A DNA stretch of 64,000 bases. Source: Hymenobacter psychrophilus (GTDB taxonomy: Bacteria > Bacteroidota > Bacteroidia > Cytophagales > Hymenobacteraceae). The notes under the pieces are model-generated. The model was not told the DNA's origin and did no database searches. It worked only from the letters and a program-made list of their open reading frames with translations. Both the position numbers and the translations under genes were made by a program. This document shows, piece by piece, positions 33,884-42,851 of this stretch. Location: contig NZ_FNOV01000006.1 in the NCBI RefSeq assembly GCF_900107135.1, forward strand, positions 1-64,000, given 5' to 3'. Each line of letters starts with the position of its first letter. Positions within the stretch are counted from its first letter, which is position 1.

Positions 33884-36535
33884 ATGGTTCGACTGCTACC
33901 CTTCAGCTTCCTGCTGCCCCTATCGCTGCCCGCCCTGGCTCAGCGAACCGATACTGTACGGCTACGGGATGTGCACGTCACAGACTCGGTTACCTCAGTC
34001 GTAACCTCCTGTCCGGTACAAATATTAGTTAGCCAATATCAATTCTCTCCCTTCCTCCCCCTCCAGGAGCAGCTCCGGCAGGTGGCCGGGGTGCAGGCCA
34101 CGCCCTACTCGGGGGCCCCAGGGGTCCAGGTGGCGGTCCGGATTCGGGGGGCGGCCAGCCTGGGGATTGATGCGCAGCCGCTGTACGTGGTGGACGGGAT
34201 GCCGGTGTTCCAAAACACGTTCCGGCCGAATGCCGGCAGCTCCATCATCACCCTGGTACCGGCCGAAGTACAGGAACTAGACAATAACCCACTGCTGAGT
34301 ATTCCGACCGAGGATATTGCCCAGGTTGAAGTGCTGAAGGGAGGCTACGAAACCGCCCTCTACGGTTCCCAGGGGCTCAACGGCGTCATCCGCATTACCA
34401 CCCGCCGGGGCCAGGCCGGTAAGCCGCGCCTGAGCTACAGCGGCTACGGCGGCGTGCAGCACGCCCGCACCCGCTACGACTTGCTCGATGCCCGCGAGTA
34501 CGCCACCCTCCGCAACGAGGTAGCCCAGCGCTTCAATCAGCCCGCCCCTTATTCAGCCGCCCAGCTAGCCGACCTCGGCCGGGGCACCGACTGGCAGGAC
34601 GAGGTGCTGCGCACGGCGGCCGTGCAGGAACACCACCTGGGCCTTTCGGGCGGCACGGCCACCACCCGCTACTACGCCGCCGCCGACTACCTGAACCAGG
34701 AGGGCGTGGTGCTGAACTCGCGCCTGCGCCGCTACGCCGTACGCACTGCCCTCAACCAGCAGATAGGCCAGCACCTGCGCCTGGAGGCCACCGGCGGCTT
34801 CAGTCAGACCGAGCAGCGAGTACCGAACTACAACGTGGTGCAGGAGGCCCTTTTCACCCCGCCCACCCAATCGCCGACCGACAACCCCAGACCCGGCTAC
34901 TACGTGAACCCGCTGGACCGGGCCCGGCAGAGCTACCAGACGCCGGAGCAGCAGCGGCTGCTGGCGCAGTTGGGGGCCCACTACGAAGTGGCAACCGGCC
35001 TCACCGTGGATTTGCGCGCCAATCTGGAGCGGGCCACGCTGCGTAGCCGCTCTTACCGCGCGGCGTTCGGCCCCATCCCGGGCGGCCAGAACGGCGACCT
35101 GACCTTCACCTACCGTCAACTAACCCTGAACCCGGCCCTGCGCTACGCCCGCAGCTTCGGCGGAGCGCGGCACGCGGTAACGGCCAGTCTGGAAGCGTTG
35201 CGCCAGAGCCGCCAGACGACGACTGAGCAAAGCACCTACACCCCCGGCACTGCTGCCAACGTGCCCGGCGGCGGCGGTAGCAGCAGCAGGAGCGCGGGGG
35301 AGGCGGGAGCCAATTTCTACCAGCTCACGGCTGGCTACACGTTTGCGGAGCGCTACCAGGTGCTGGGCACGCTGCGCGCTGACGCCTCCAGCGCCTTCGC
35401 CCCGGACAACCGCTGGAGCTGGCTGCCGGGGGCGCAGGTGCGCTGGCACGCGGCCAAGGAGAACTTCTGGACCGCCGCGCCCGGCAAGCTGGACGTCTGG
35501 GTGGGCTGGGGCCGCACGTCGGGGGCCGGCAACTTTGGGCGGAATTCCTTTCTGATTCCGGTGCCCAACGGAGGTAACCTTAGTCAGACGGCACCCCTGT
35601 TCCTGCCCGACCCAAGCCAGCAGCTGGATGCGGGCCTAGAAGCCGGCCTGCTCAACAACCGCCTGACCGTAACGGCCCAGGCCTACGCGCGGCGCACCAC
35701 TGTTTCGCCTTCTTTCTCAGGGTTTCCCTCTTCGCCGAGCACCACCGACAACGTTTACCTGCGCAATACCGGCCTGGAGCTGACGGTGCAGGGCAGCTGG
35801 CAGGCCGGCCAGTTGGCGGGCAGCAGCCAGCTGGCCGCCGCCGCCAACCGCAACCGGTTCGTAACGGGCAACGCCACCTCCTATAACCTGCCCTACCAAC
35901 GCACCCTCGACGGCCAGTCCATAGCCACCTTCTACGGCTACCGCACGCGGCCCCTGGGGCCCACCGGCACTCTGGAGTACGAGGACACGAATGGCGACGG
36001 CCGGGTTGATTTCCAGGACCAGCAGCCCCTGGGCAGCGGCCTGCCCCGGCAGCTGCTCAGTTTCACGCAGCAGCTCACGCTGGGCCGCTTGGAAGCCCAA
36101 TTGCAGGCCGATGGCATGTTCGGGTATCAGGTGAATAATACCGCGCTGCTCGAGTTGGATGCCCCACGCGGCGATGCCAACGCTTCCGGGCGGGTCCGCA
36201 ACCGCTGGACGCCCACCAACCCGGCCACCGACGTACCGGTAGCCGGCAGCCGACTTCTAGGCGGCGGCGTCAACCCGGGGTTCAGCACCTACACGCTACA
36301 ATCGGGCAACCACGTGCGGCTGTCGGCGGTTACGGTGAGCTACAAAGTGTGGGAACGAGACGCCCGGAACGTGCGCCTGTGGCTGGGCGGCCAAAACCTG
36401 CTGGTGCTCACTAAGTACCGCGGCTACGACCCCAACGTCAGTTCGGCCGGCTCCAACAATCAGCAGGCCGGCCTCGATGCCGGAGCCTACCCCACCGCCC
36501 GCACTGTGCTACTGGGCCTGCGGGCCACGCTGTAG
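33884..36535 (+). CDS. SusC/RagA-type TonB-dependent receptor, orphan
   Basis: Starting at the ATG at 33884 gives a signal peptide (MVRLLPFSFLLPLSLPALAQ) and 883 aa. The plug has the SusC signature LYVVDGMPVF and VEVLKGGYETALYGSQGLNG. The 22-strand barrel follows to the C-terminus (TVLLGLRATL). The usual N-terminal carboxypeptidase-like domain is missing; only about 30 residues separate signal and plug. No SusD partner is encoded next to it, so the substrate is open: glycan, peptide or cofactor. The frame start at 33767 lacks a signal and is rejected. Confidence 0.88.
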   Translation: MVRLLPFSFLLPLSLPALAQRTDTVRLRDVHVTDSVTSVVTSCPVQILVSQYQFSPFLPLQEQLRQVAGVQATPYSGAPGVQVAVRIRGAASLGIDAQPLYVVDGMPVFQNTFRPNAGSSIITLVPAEVQELDNNPLLSIPTEDIAQVEVLKGGYETALYGSQGLNGVIRITTRRGQAGKPRLSYSGYGGVQHARTRYDLLDAREYATLRNEVAQRFNQPAPYSAAQLADLGRGTDWQDEVLRTAAVQEHHLGLSGGTATTRYYAAADYLNQEGVVLNSRLRRYAVRTALNQQIGQHLRLEATGGFSQTEQRVPNYNVVQEALFTPPTQSPTDNPRPGYYVNPLDRARQSYQTPEQQRLLAQLGAHYEVATGLTVDLRANLERATLRSRSYRAAFGPIPGGQNGDLTFTYRQLTLNPALRYARSFGGARHAVTASLEALRQSRQTTTEQSTYTPGTAANVPGGGGSSSRSAGEAGANFYQLTAGYTFAERYQVLGTLRADASSAFAPDNRWSWLPGAQVRWHAAKENFWTAAPGKLDVWVGWGRTSGAGNFGRNSFLIPVPNGGNLSQTAPLFLPDPSQQLDAGLEAGLLNNRLTVTAQAYARRTTVSPSFSGFPSSPSTTDNVYLRNTGLELTVQGSWQAGQLAGSSQLAAAANRNRFVTGNATSYNLPYQRTLDGQSIATFYGYRTRPLGPTGTLEYEDTNGDGRVDFQDQQPLGSGLPRQLLSFTQQLTLGRLEAQLQADGMFGYQVNNTALLELDAPRGDANASGRVRNRWTPTNPATDVPVAGSRLLGGGVNPGFSTYTLQSGNHVRLSAVTVSYKVWERDARNVRLWLGGQNLLVLTKYRGYDPNVSSAGSNNQQAGLDAGAYPTARTVLLGLRATL

Positions 36536-36679
36536 GCGCGCCGGGCAGTCCCCTGAAGCTCAGCCGAAACTTCCGTTTCAGCGAGTTGGTTTGCCTCTAT
36601 GCCGGCCCGCCCAGCTTTGTTTCCAGACCTTATCGGCCGCCAATAAGCTTGTAGCTTGCCGCTTCTCCCCTTCCCTACT

Positions 36680-37960
36680 ATGATTCAGTTCGAAGAATTC
36701 ACCCTTGATAACGGCCTGCGCTGCATTGTGCACGAAGACCACACCACCCCGCTGGCCGTGCTCAACGTACTCTACAACGTGGGCTCGCGCGACGAAACGC
36801 CCGACCAGACCGGCTTTGCCCACCTGTTCGAGCACCTGATGTTTTCGGGCTCGGTGAATATCCCCAGCTACGACGAGCCACTGCAGCTGGTGGGCGGCGA
36901 AAACAACGCCTTCACCTCGCCCGACATCACCAACTACTACCTCACGCTGCCCGCCGCCAACCTCGAAACCGGCTTCTGGCTCGAATCGGACCGGATGCTG
37001 AACCTGGCGTTTTCCGATAACGGCCTGGAGGTGCAGCGCAAGGTGGTGGTCGAGGAGTTCAAGCAGAACTACCTCAACAAGCCCTACGGCGACGTGTGGC
37101 TGAAACTGCGGCCCCTGGCCTACCAGCACCACCCCTACCAGTGGGCCACCATCGGCAAGGAAATCAGCCACATCGAAGACGCCACGATGGCGCAGGTGCG
37201 CGCCTTTTTCGCCAAGCACTACGCCCCCGCCAACGCCATTCTGGTAGTAGCCGGCGACGTAACCGTAGCCGAGGCCCGACGGCTGGCCGAAAAGTGGTTC
37301 GGCCCCATTGCCGGCGGCACCCGCTACGAGCGGCAGCTGCCCGCCGAGCCCCGCCAGGAGGAAGCGCGTTTTCTTGAAGTGAAGGCCGAAGTGCCGCTGT
37401 CGGCGCTTTATAAGGTGTACCACATGCCCGGCCGGGGCCAGGAGGGCTACTACCCCGCCGACTTGCTGTCTGATGTACTGGGCCGGGGCAAGTCGAGCCG
37501 GCTGTACCAGCGGCTGGTGAAGGAGCAGGAACTGTTCAACTCGCTTTCGGCCTCCGTGATGGGGTCCATGGAGCCGGGCCTGCTCGTTATCAGCGGCAAG
37601 CTCAACGCCAACATCACGCTTGAGCAGGCCGATATGGCGGTGGAGGCAGCAATAGCCGAGCTGCTAACCATTGAAGTGCCTGTCGAAGAGTTGGAAAAGG
37701 TAAAAAATCAGGCGGAGGTCAGCATCGTATTCGGCGAAATCGAGCTACTGAACCGGGCCATGAGCCTGGCGTTTAGCAAGCTGCTCGGCGACGCCAACCT
37801 GGTAAACGAGGAAAGCGCCCAGATTCAGGCCGTAACGCCGGCCCAGGTACAGGCCGCCGCCCGCGAGGTGTTGCGCCCCGAAAACTGCAGCACACTGTAC
37901 TACCGCGCTACGCCCATTGCCGAGCCGGTGCTGGTAGAGGTAGCCGGTGAAGAAAACTAG
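36680..37960 (+). CDS. M16-family zinc metallopeptidase
   Basis: The 426-aa protein has the inverted zinc motif HLFEH (His48, Glu51, His52) and a downstream VVVEEFKQN that supplies the third ligand region. Two M16 halves are visible, with the second domain around 180-400. No signal peptide is seen at the chosen ATG (MIQFEEFTLDNG), so the enzyme is probably cytoplasmic. Bacteroidota often encode a second, inactive M16 protein next door; here none is present. It degrades short peptides, by family. A strong terminator follows. Confidence 0.9.
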   Translation: MIQFEEFTLDNGLRCIVHEDHTTPLAVLNVLYNVGSRDETPDQTGFAHLFEHLMFSGSVNIPSYDEPLQLVGGENNAFTSPDITNYYLTLPAANLETGFWLESDRMLNLAFSDNGLEVQRKVVVEEFKQNYLNKPYGDVWLKLRPLAYQHHPYQWATIGKEISHIEDATMAQVRAFFAKHYAPANAILVVAGDVTVAEARRLAEKWFGPIAGGTRYERQLPAEPRQEEARFLEVKAEVPLSALYKVYHMPGRGQEGYYPADLLSDVLGRGKSSRLYQRLVKEQELFNSLSASVMGSMEPGLLVISGKLNANITLEQADMAVEAAIAELLTIEVPVEELEKVKNQAEVSIVFGEIELLNRAMSLAFSKLLGDANLVNEESAQIQAVTPAQVQAAAREVLRPENCSTLYYRATPIAEPVLVEVAGEEN

Positions 37961-37979
37961 CTTCCGGCTTTCTGAGAGA

Positions 37980-38019
37980 CCAAAAAGCCCGCTCAGCAGT
38001 TGCTGAGCGGGCTTTTTGG
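37980..38019. terminator. Bidirectional intrinsic terminator
   Basis: Arms 37980-37998 and 38001-38019 form a perfect 19-bp stem with A5 and T5 stretches. It serves the M16 gene and the convergent secreted-protein gene. Confidence 0.9.
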
Positions 38020-38074
38020 TTGATCGGGTCAGGCAGGATCAGTACCGGGCAGCCGGTTACCAATCAGGCGGTTG

Positions 38075-38716
38075 TTACCAGCCGCTACCGCCGCTGCCCC
38101 AGCCATCGTCGGCTTTCTTGGCGGGTGCTTTTTTGGCAGGTGCAGCTTTCTTGGTGGCGGCGGCTGCACCACCGTTTTTCGTACCGGCGGCCGTAGCAGC
38201 CTGGGCCGAAGCGGGTTTGGCCGTAGGCATAGGTGCCGGAGCGGCAGCTATTGGCTCGGGCTCGGGTACCAGAATGGGGGCCGGGGCCGCTATAACGGGC
38301 GGCGCAATGTCGGCCGAACGCACCGAGCGGCGCACGTAAGGAGCCAGCGGACGGCCCCGGTAATCGGTAGTTACGCGGCGCGAGGGCGCGGCAGTAAAAC
38401 CGGGCGCAATGTTGGCTCCGATAGGCTGCTCTCCATAGGCAGGACTATTGGCTGCTCCGGCAGCGCCAGTCGCTCCACCCCATTCGCTGCCAGCTGAAGC
38501 CGCAGCAACGGGCTCGGGAGCAGGAGTGGCCATTGCGGGGGCAGCCTTAGCCGCTTTAGCGGGGGTTACTTTGGCAGAAGCAGCTTTCTTCGGGGCCGGG
38601 GTTCCCCAGCCGTCGCCGGCGTCGCCCCAGCCATCCGACTTCTTCTGCGCTACGGCCGGCGCGGCCAGAAATATGCCGCCGAGCAGCAACAGCGGAACTA
38701 GTTGACGATTCGTCAT
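38075..38716 (-). CDS. Low-complexity secreted protein with TDYRGRP motif
   Basis: The 213-aa product has a signal peptide (MTNRQLVPLLLLGGIFLAAP, cleavage after AVAQ). It is Ala/Pro/Lys-rich with Trp-Gly motifs at both ends (DGWGDAGDGWGT, DDGWGSGGSGW). A central block reads IAPGFTAAPSRRVTTDYRGR followed by PLAPYVRRSVRS. The same block, in two copies, occurs in the protein encoded at 38974. No known family. The Lys/Ala/Pro stretches resemble histone-H1-like tails, but the signal peptide argues for export. Confidence 0.65.
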   Translation of the reverse strand: MTNRQLVPLLLLGGIFLAAPAVAQKKSDGWGDAGDGWGTPAPKKAASAKVTPAKAAKAAPAMATPAPEPVAAASAGSEWGGATGAAGAANSPAYGEQPIGANIAPGFTAAPSRRVTTDYRGRPLAPYVRRSVRSADIAPPVIAAPAPILVPEPEPIAAAPAPMPTAKPASAQAATAAGTKNGGAAAATKKAAPAKKAPAKKADDGWGSGGSGW

Positions 38717-38744
38717 GAAACAGATGCTAAACAGATTGTTAGCG

Positions 38745-38752
38745 CAAAGATA
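38745..38752 (-). promoter_or_regulatory. Bacteroidota -7 element TATCTTTG
   Basis: TATCTTTG on the minus strand, about 29 nt before the start of the secreted-protein gene. Confidence 0.45.
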
Positions 38753-38973
38753 CAGCGCCTTGCGCAGGTCCTAAACACTCTTCTCGCATTTCGGTGTCCT
38801 AAATATCGACAGATACCGAATCCAGTGTTCAGATTTTCCGGATAACGCGCACGTTGTCCGGAAGTTGCCTAACGTACCTGACTGGTCAATCGTTCCATAT
38901 TTCTTCGTCCCGTGCAGTCGATTATGCTACTACAACCCACTATTGGCTGACTTCGCCCCGAAAACGCGGTGGT

Positions 38974-39477
38974 TTACCAACCAGCCGCCAGTGACTGAGC
39001 ATCAGCGGGCTGGGCAATGGGGGCCGGCTGTGGCTGCTGTAGGGGGCGGCCATTGTAGTCGGTGCTGGCGGCCCGATAAGGCGACGTGCTCAGGCCCGGA
39101 GCCAGCATCACGCCCGAGGAGGCCATCATGGGGTCGGTGGAAGTTGTACGCACCGAGCGCGGCCGAAATGATTTACGACGGGCCACAGGGCGGCCGTTAT
39201 AATCGGTGCTGGTACCACGATAGGGGGAGGAATTCATACCCGGGGCCACAAGTACTCCCGAAGAGTGCATTATGGCCTCGTCAGCGTCGTCGTCGATAGC
39301 GGCAACATTGGTCCCGGTGGGGGCAGCAGCAGAAGGCGAGGCGGGCCAGTCCCAGCCATCGGCGGCGGGTGCCATGCTCGTGTTAGCCGCGGGGGAAGTG
39401 GTTGTGGTCTGGGCATGCGCCAGGGGCGCACGGAGAAATGTAACGGCCGCTACGGCCGCGAAAAGGAGCTTTTTCAT
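38974..39477 (-). CDS. Secreted protein with two TDYNGRP repeats
   Basis: The ATG at 39477 gives a signal peptide (MKKLLFAAVAAVTFLRAPLA, cleavage near HAQ) and 167 aa. Two repeats of about 45 residues are present: SGVLVAPGMNSSPYRGTSTD plus YNGRPVARRKSFRPRSVR, and SGVMLAPGLSTSPYRAASTD plus YNGRPLQQ. The neighbouring protein at 38075 has a third, more diverged copy, so the two genes are paralogous. The rest is Ala/Pro-rich with a DGWDWP motif. Function unknown; cell-surface or matrix role is only a guess. Confidence 0.65.
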   Translation of the reverse strand: MKKLLFAAVAAVTFLRAPLAHAQTTTTSPAANTSMAPAADGWDWPASPSAAAPTGTNVAAIDDDADEAIMHSSGVLVAPGMNSSPYRGTSTDYNGRPVARRKSFRPRSVRTTSTDPMMASSGVMLAPGLSTSPYRAASTDYNGRPLQQPQPAPIAQPADAQSLAAGW

Positions 39478-39718
39478 CGAAAAGAACATCAGCAGTGAGA
39501 AATGACTGGCGCGGAACGAAGGCGGACCTGAACCGGCCGACCGTGCATCTGGGCCCCTGTTAGCCAAGTGCCCCTGGCTGGCTGGCGGTTTTGCAGCAAC
39601 CGTACCAACTCCGTCTGCACCACTCGTCAACCAGTTACCTTATATGCTTATTTAGCTGATAATCAGTGTATAATTTTTATCGTTGAAGCAACCCCGAATA
39701 CACAATCGGCAATCAGGC

Positions 39719-39726
39719 TACCTTTG
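39719..39726 (+). promoter_or_regulatory. -7 element TACCTTTG directly before pheS
   Basis: TACCTTTG ends 4 nt before the pheS ATG, predicting transcription from the start codon. Confidence 0.5.
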
Positions 39727-39730
39727 CCCC

Positions 39731-40804
39731 ATGCTACAGGAAACCATTACCCGGGTGCGGGCGGAAATTGCGGCCGCCGACCTTTCCACGGCCGAACAGC
39801 TCGACCAGTTCCGCATTGCCTATACCGGCCGCAAAGGCCAGTTGGCCGATCTGTTCGACCAGCTTAAAACCGTGGAACCGGCCGACCGCCGGGCCGTGGG
39901 GCAGGAGCTCAACCAGCTCAAGCAGCTGGCCCAATCCCGTTTCGACGAGCGCCGCGAGCAGCTGGAAGCCAGCGCGGCCAATGCCCCCGCCGACCCCGCC
40001 TTCGACTATACGCTGCCCAGCGTGCCCCAGGCCCTGGGCACGCGCCACCCGCTGAGTTTGGTACGCGAAGAAATTGTGCGCATTCTGGCCCGCATTGGAT
40101 TCAATGTGGCCGAGGGGCCCGAAATCGAGGATGACTGGCACAACTTCACGGCCCTTAACTTCCCCGAAAACCACCCCGCCCGCGATATGCAGGACACGTT
40201 TTTCGTGAAGAACGGGGGCTCGGAGCGGGCGGATTCGGACAAAGACGCCAAGGCGCCGGCCAGCTACCTGTTGCGTACCCACACCAGCCCGGTGCAGGTG
40301 CGAGTGATGCAGGCGCAGCAGCCGCCTATTCGCAGCATCATGCCCGGCCGGGTGTACCGCAACGAGGCCATTTCGGCCCGGGCCCACATGATGTTTCATC
40401 AAGTAGAGGCGCTGTTCATTGATGAGAACGTGAGCTTCGCCGACCTGAAGCAGACGGTGTACTACTTCGTGCAGGAACTTTTCGGCGACGACGTGCAGGT
40501 GCGCTTCCGGCCTTCCTTCTTCCCCTTCACCGAGCCCTCGGCCGAAATCGACATCACCTGCCTGATCTGCAAGGGCGCGGGCTGCAACATCTGCAAGGGC
40601 ACGGGCTGGGTTGAAATCGGGGGCGCCGGCATGGTCGATCCGGCCGTGCTTGAGCAATCGGGCATCGACCCCGAGCGCTACTCGGGCTACGCCTGGGGCA
40701 TGGGCATCGAGCGCATCACGATGCTCAAGTACCAGATCAAAGACCTGCGCCTGTTCACTGAAAACGATATGCGCTTTCTGCGGCAGTTCGAATCACTGAC
40801 TTAA
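39731..40804 (+). CDS. pheS: Phenylalanyl-tRNA synthetase alpha subunit
   Basis: Catalytic subunit charging tRNA-Phe, working with PheT (not in the window). The 357-aa product has the N-terminal coiled coil, then class II motif 2 (RVYRNEAI, RPSFFPFTEPSAEID) and motif 3 (GYAWGMGIERITMLKY). A Cys-rich knuckle CLICKGAGCNICKGTGW lies between them. The ATG at 39731 matches family starts and lies 4 nt after a -7 element. The dehydrogenase gene at 40864 follows on the same strand. Confidence 0.97.
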   Translation: MLQETITRVRAEIAAADLSTAEQLDQFRIAYTGRKGQLADLFDQLKTVEPADRRAVGQELNQLKQLAQSRFDERREQLEASAANAPADPAFDYTLPSVPQALGTRHPLSLVREEIVRILARIGFNVAEGPEIEDDWHNFTALNFPENHPARDMQDTFFVKNGGSERADSDKDAKAPASYLLRTHTSPVQVRVMQAQQPPIRSIMPGRVYRNEAISARAHMMFHQVEALFIDENVSFADLKQTVYYFVQELFGDDVQVRFRPSFFPFTEPSAEIDITCLICKGAGCNICKGTGWVEIGGAGMVDPAVLEQSGIDPERYSGYAWGMGIERITMLKYQIKDLRLFTENDMRFLRQFESLT

Positions 40805-40863
40805 ACTGCTTGCGCTGATTGATTTCCGCTGAACTGCTTCGCCTTCCTATCCTCGCCCTCCCG

Positions 40864-41772
40864 ATGACTTCCTCCACTCCCACTACCACCACCAGCCAAC
40901 CCATTACGATAGAAACTGTGGCCATTGTGGGAGCCGGCACGATGGGGCTGGGCATTGCGCAGGTATGCGTGCAGCATGGGCTACCCACCATCCTGTTCGA
41001 TATCAACGCCGATATGCTGCCCAAGGCCCGGCAGGCCATTGCGGCGGGGCTGGGCAAGCTGGTGGAAAAGCAGAAGCTGAGTTCCGAAGAGCGCGACGCT
41101 GCGCTGGCGCGCCTCACGCTCACCGATCAACTGGCCGACGTGCGGGCCGATTTGCTGGTGGAGGCCGTCGTGGAGCGGCTCGATGTAAAGCAGCAATTGT
41201 TTCGGCAGCTGGCCGAGCAGAACCCGGAAACCAGCATTTTCGCCTCTAACACTTCCTCCCTGCCCATCACGCGGCTGGCGGCGGGCATTCCGTACCCCGA
41301 GCGGGTGGTGGGGATGCACTTCTTCAACCCGGCCCCCCTTATGAAGTTGGTAGAGGTTATCAGCGGCATAGCCACCGCGCCGGCCGTGGCCGATGCGGTG
41401 TTTGCGCTGGCCGGCCGGCTGGGCAAGCGCCCGGTGCGGGCCGCCGACGCGCCGGGCTTCATTGTGAACCGGGTAGCGCGGCATTATTACGTAGAAGGCC
41501 TGAAGCTGGTGGAGGAACAGGTTGCGCCCGTGGAGGTGATTGATGAGCTACTGGAGTCGGCCGGTTTCCGCATGGGTCCGTTCCGCCTGATGGACCTGAT
41601 TGGGATAGATAGCAACTACTTGGTCACGTCGGCCATGTATGAGGCCTTTCACTTCGACGCCAAGTTCCGCCCCAGCCGGCTGCAACAGCAGAAAGTGGAT
41701 GCTGGCCACCACGGGCGCAAATCGGGCCGCGGCTTTTATGAGTACCCGGCTGCCGGGGCAACTAAAAGCTAG
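40864..41772 (+). CDS. 3-hydroxybutyryl-CoA (3-hydroxyacyl-CoA) dehydrogenase
   Basis: NAD-dependent enzyme oxidising 3-hydroxyacyl-CoA or reducing acetoacetyl-CoA. From the ATG at 40864 it has 302 aa. The Rossmann motif is IVGAGTMGLGIAQ. The catalytic His lies in HFFNPAPLMKLVEV, with the partner Glu in that stretch. DAPGFIVNRV begins the C-terminal dimer domain. The start at 40819 would add an unconserved tail. It lies 59 nt after pheS and may share its transcript. Confidence 0.93.
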   Translation: MTSSTPTTTTSQPITIETVAIVGAGTMGLGIAQVCVQHGLPTILFDINADMLPKARQAIAAGLGKLVEKQKLSSEERDAALARLTLTDQLADVRADLLVEAVVERLDVKQQLFRQLAEQNPETSIFASNTSSLPITRLAAGIPYPERVVGMHFFNPAPLMKLVEVISGIATAPAVADAVFALAGRLGKRPVRAADAPGFIVNRVARHYYVEGLKLVEEQVAPVEVIDELLESAGFRMGPFRLMDLIGIDSNYLVTSAMYEAFHFDAKFRPSRLQQQKVDAGHHGRKSGRGFYEYPAAGATKS

Positions 41773-41843
41773 GCGCCTACTCGTGCACTATCCGGGCTCC
41801 GGAAGCGTTGGCAAAACCAGAGGTTTACTTTTCCGCTTGCTGT

Positions 41844-42287
41844 ATGGGTTTCATTCCAGCTTCTTCCCGTTTCGCCGGGGCCTTTTTGTTGGGCGCCACC
41901 GCGCTAGGTGTTGCGGCCTGCAACTCCGGCACCAACGCCCAGCCCCAGATTCCGCTGACCGTTGTAAATGAAGTTCTGTTCCTCACCGACCAGCAGAACA
42001 GTGCCCTGCGTTTCGATAACGGGGCCGTATATCACAAGGGCGGCCTGCGGGGCCTCATTGTGGTGCGCCAGAACGCCGGCACCTACTTGGCCTTCGACCG
42101 CACTTGCCCCTACCAGCCCCAAGACACCTGCGCCCGAGTGCGCATCGAGCCCTTTATCCGCATCTTTGATTCCTGTTGCCAGTCGCAATTTGGCTTTACG
42201 GGCCAGCCCCAGGGCGGCCCGGCCACCCTTCCGTTGCGCCGCTATAGCACGGCCCTTTCGGGCAATACCCTGACAATCACTAACTAG
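41844..42287 (+). CDS. Rieske-like lipoprotein without Rieske histidines
   Basis: From the ATG at 41844 the product is 147 aa with a signal ending FLLGATALGVAAC (lipidated Cys). The mature part resembles the Rieske iron-sulfur fold. The two cluster loops read RTCPYQPQDTC and DSCCQSQFGF where C-x-H and C-x-x-H would stand, so both histidine ligands are absent while several cysteines remain. It may bind another metal or none. Similar Bacteroidota proteins are annotated as hypothetical or Rieske-like. Confidence 0.6.
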   Translation: MGFIPASSRFAGAFLLGATALGVAACNSGTNAQPQIPLTVVNEVLFLTDQQNSALRFDNGAVYHKGGLRGLIVVRQNAGTYLAFDRTCPYQPQDTCARVRIEPFIRIFDSCCQSQFGFTGQPQGGPATLPLRRYSTALSGNTLTITN

Positions 42288-42382
42288 AAAAATAACCTGA
42301 CATTTTTTGAAAGGCTGGTTTGGTGCTTCCCAAACTTTACCTTAATATTGCACCAGCAACGGCAAAAAATGCCGCCATAACC

Positions 42383-42459
42383 GCTTCCTTAGCTCAGTCG
42401 GTTAGAGCATCTGACTGTTAATCAGAGGGTCCCTGGTTCGAGCCCAGGAGGGAGCGCCA
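42383..42459 (+). tRNA. tRNA-Asn (anticodon GTT), CCA encoded
   Basis: The acceptor stem pairs GCTTCCT with AGGGAGC (one U-G pair). The D arm is TAGCTCAGTCGGTTAGAGCA, the anticodon loop is CTGTTAA in the CTGA/TCAG stem, and the T arm is CCTGGTTCGAGCCCAGG. Discriminator G and CCA (42457-42459) are present in the DNA. Confidence 0.97.
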
Positions 42460-42465
42460 AGTATA

Positions 42466-42506
42466 CGGGCCGCTTATCTACGGATAAGCGGCCCGCATTT
42501 GTTTTT
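42466..42506 (+). terminator. Terminator after tRNA-Asn
   Basis: A 13-bp stem (42466-42478 with 42483-42495) followed by CATTTGTTTTT, directly after the tRNA. Confidence 0.85.
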
Positions 42507-42602
42507 AGCGGCTGCTACTATCAACCTTTTTCCAGCCGGAACAGTACACGCAGGGAAGATCCGAATAATCGGGAAATGACTATTTACTCTCCCCTTCCTG
42601 CC

Positions 42603-42776
42603 ATGAACACGCTACGCTTTCCCCTCACTGCCGCCCTGCTGGTATTCCTGACTTTCTCGCTCAGCAGCTGCGACGCTATTGGCACTATCTTCAAAGCGGG
42701 TGCCTGGACGGGCCTGATTGGCGTATTTCTGCTCGTGCTGCTGCTCTGGTTTATCGTGCGCAAGATGCGCGGCTAG
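42603..42776 (+). CDS. Small membrane lipoprotein (57 aa), Bacteroidota-wide family
   Basis: From the ATG at 42603 the product has a lipoprotein signal ending LTFSLSSC, followed by DAIGTIFKAGAWTGLIGVFL and one membrane helix ending in RKMRG. Short proteins of this pattern (SSC-x-AIG-x-IFKAG) are widespread in Bacteroidota. They are sometimes annotated as phosphatidate cytidylyltransferase, which this length cannot support. Function unknown. Confidence 0.75.
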   Translation: MNTLRFPLTAALLVFLTFSLSSCDAIGTIFKAGAWTGLIGVFLLVLLLWFIVRKMRG

Positions 42777-42796
42777 CCGCTAGGCAATAAATCAAA

Positions 42797-42830
42797 CAGA
42801 AAGGCCACCCATAACCGGGTGGCCTTTCTG
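42797..42830. terminator. Bidirectional terminator
   Basis: A perfect 14-bp stem (42797-42810 with 42817-42830) and 6-nt loop between the small lipoprotein and the convergent hydroxylase gene. Confidence 0.8.
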
Positions 42831-42851
42831 CTTTAGCAATAAATCAGCTAT

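Noticed and set aside
42603..42776. Annotation of the 57-aa protein as phosphatidate cytidylyltransferase
   Set aside because: Such names exist for similar short proteins, but a 57-aa single-helix lipoprotein cannot contain that enzyme's multi-helix catalytic domain.
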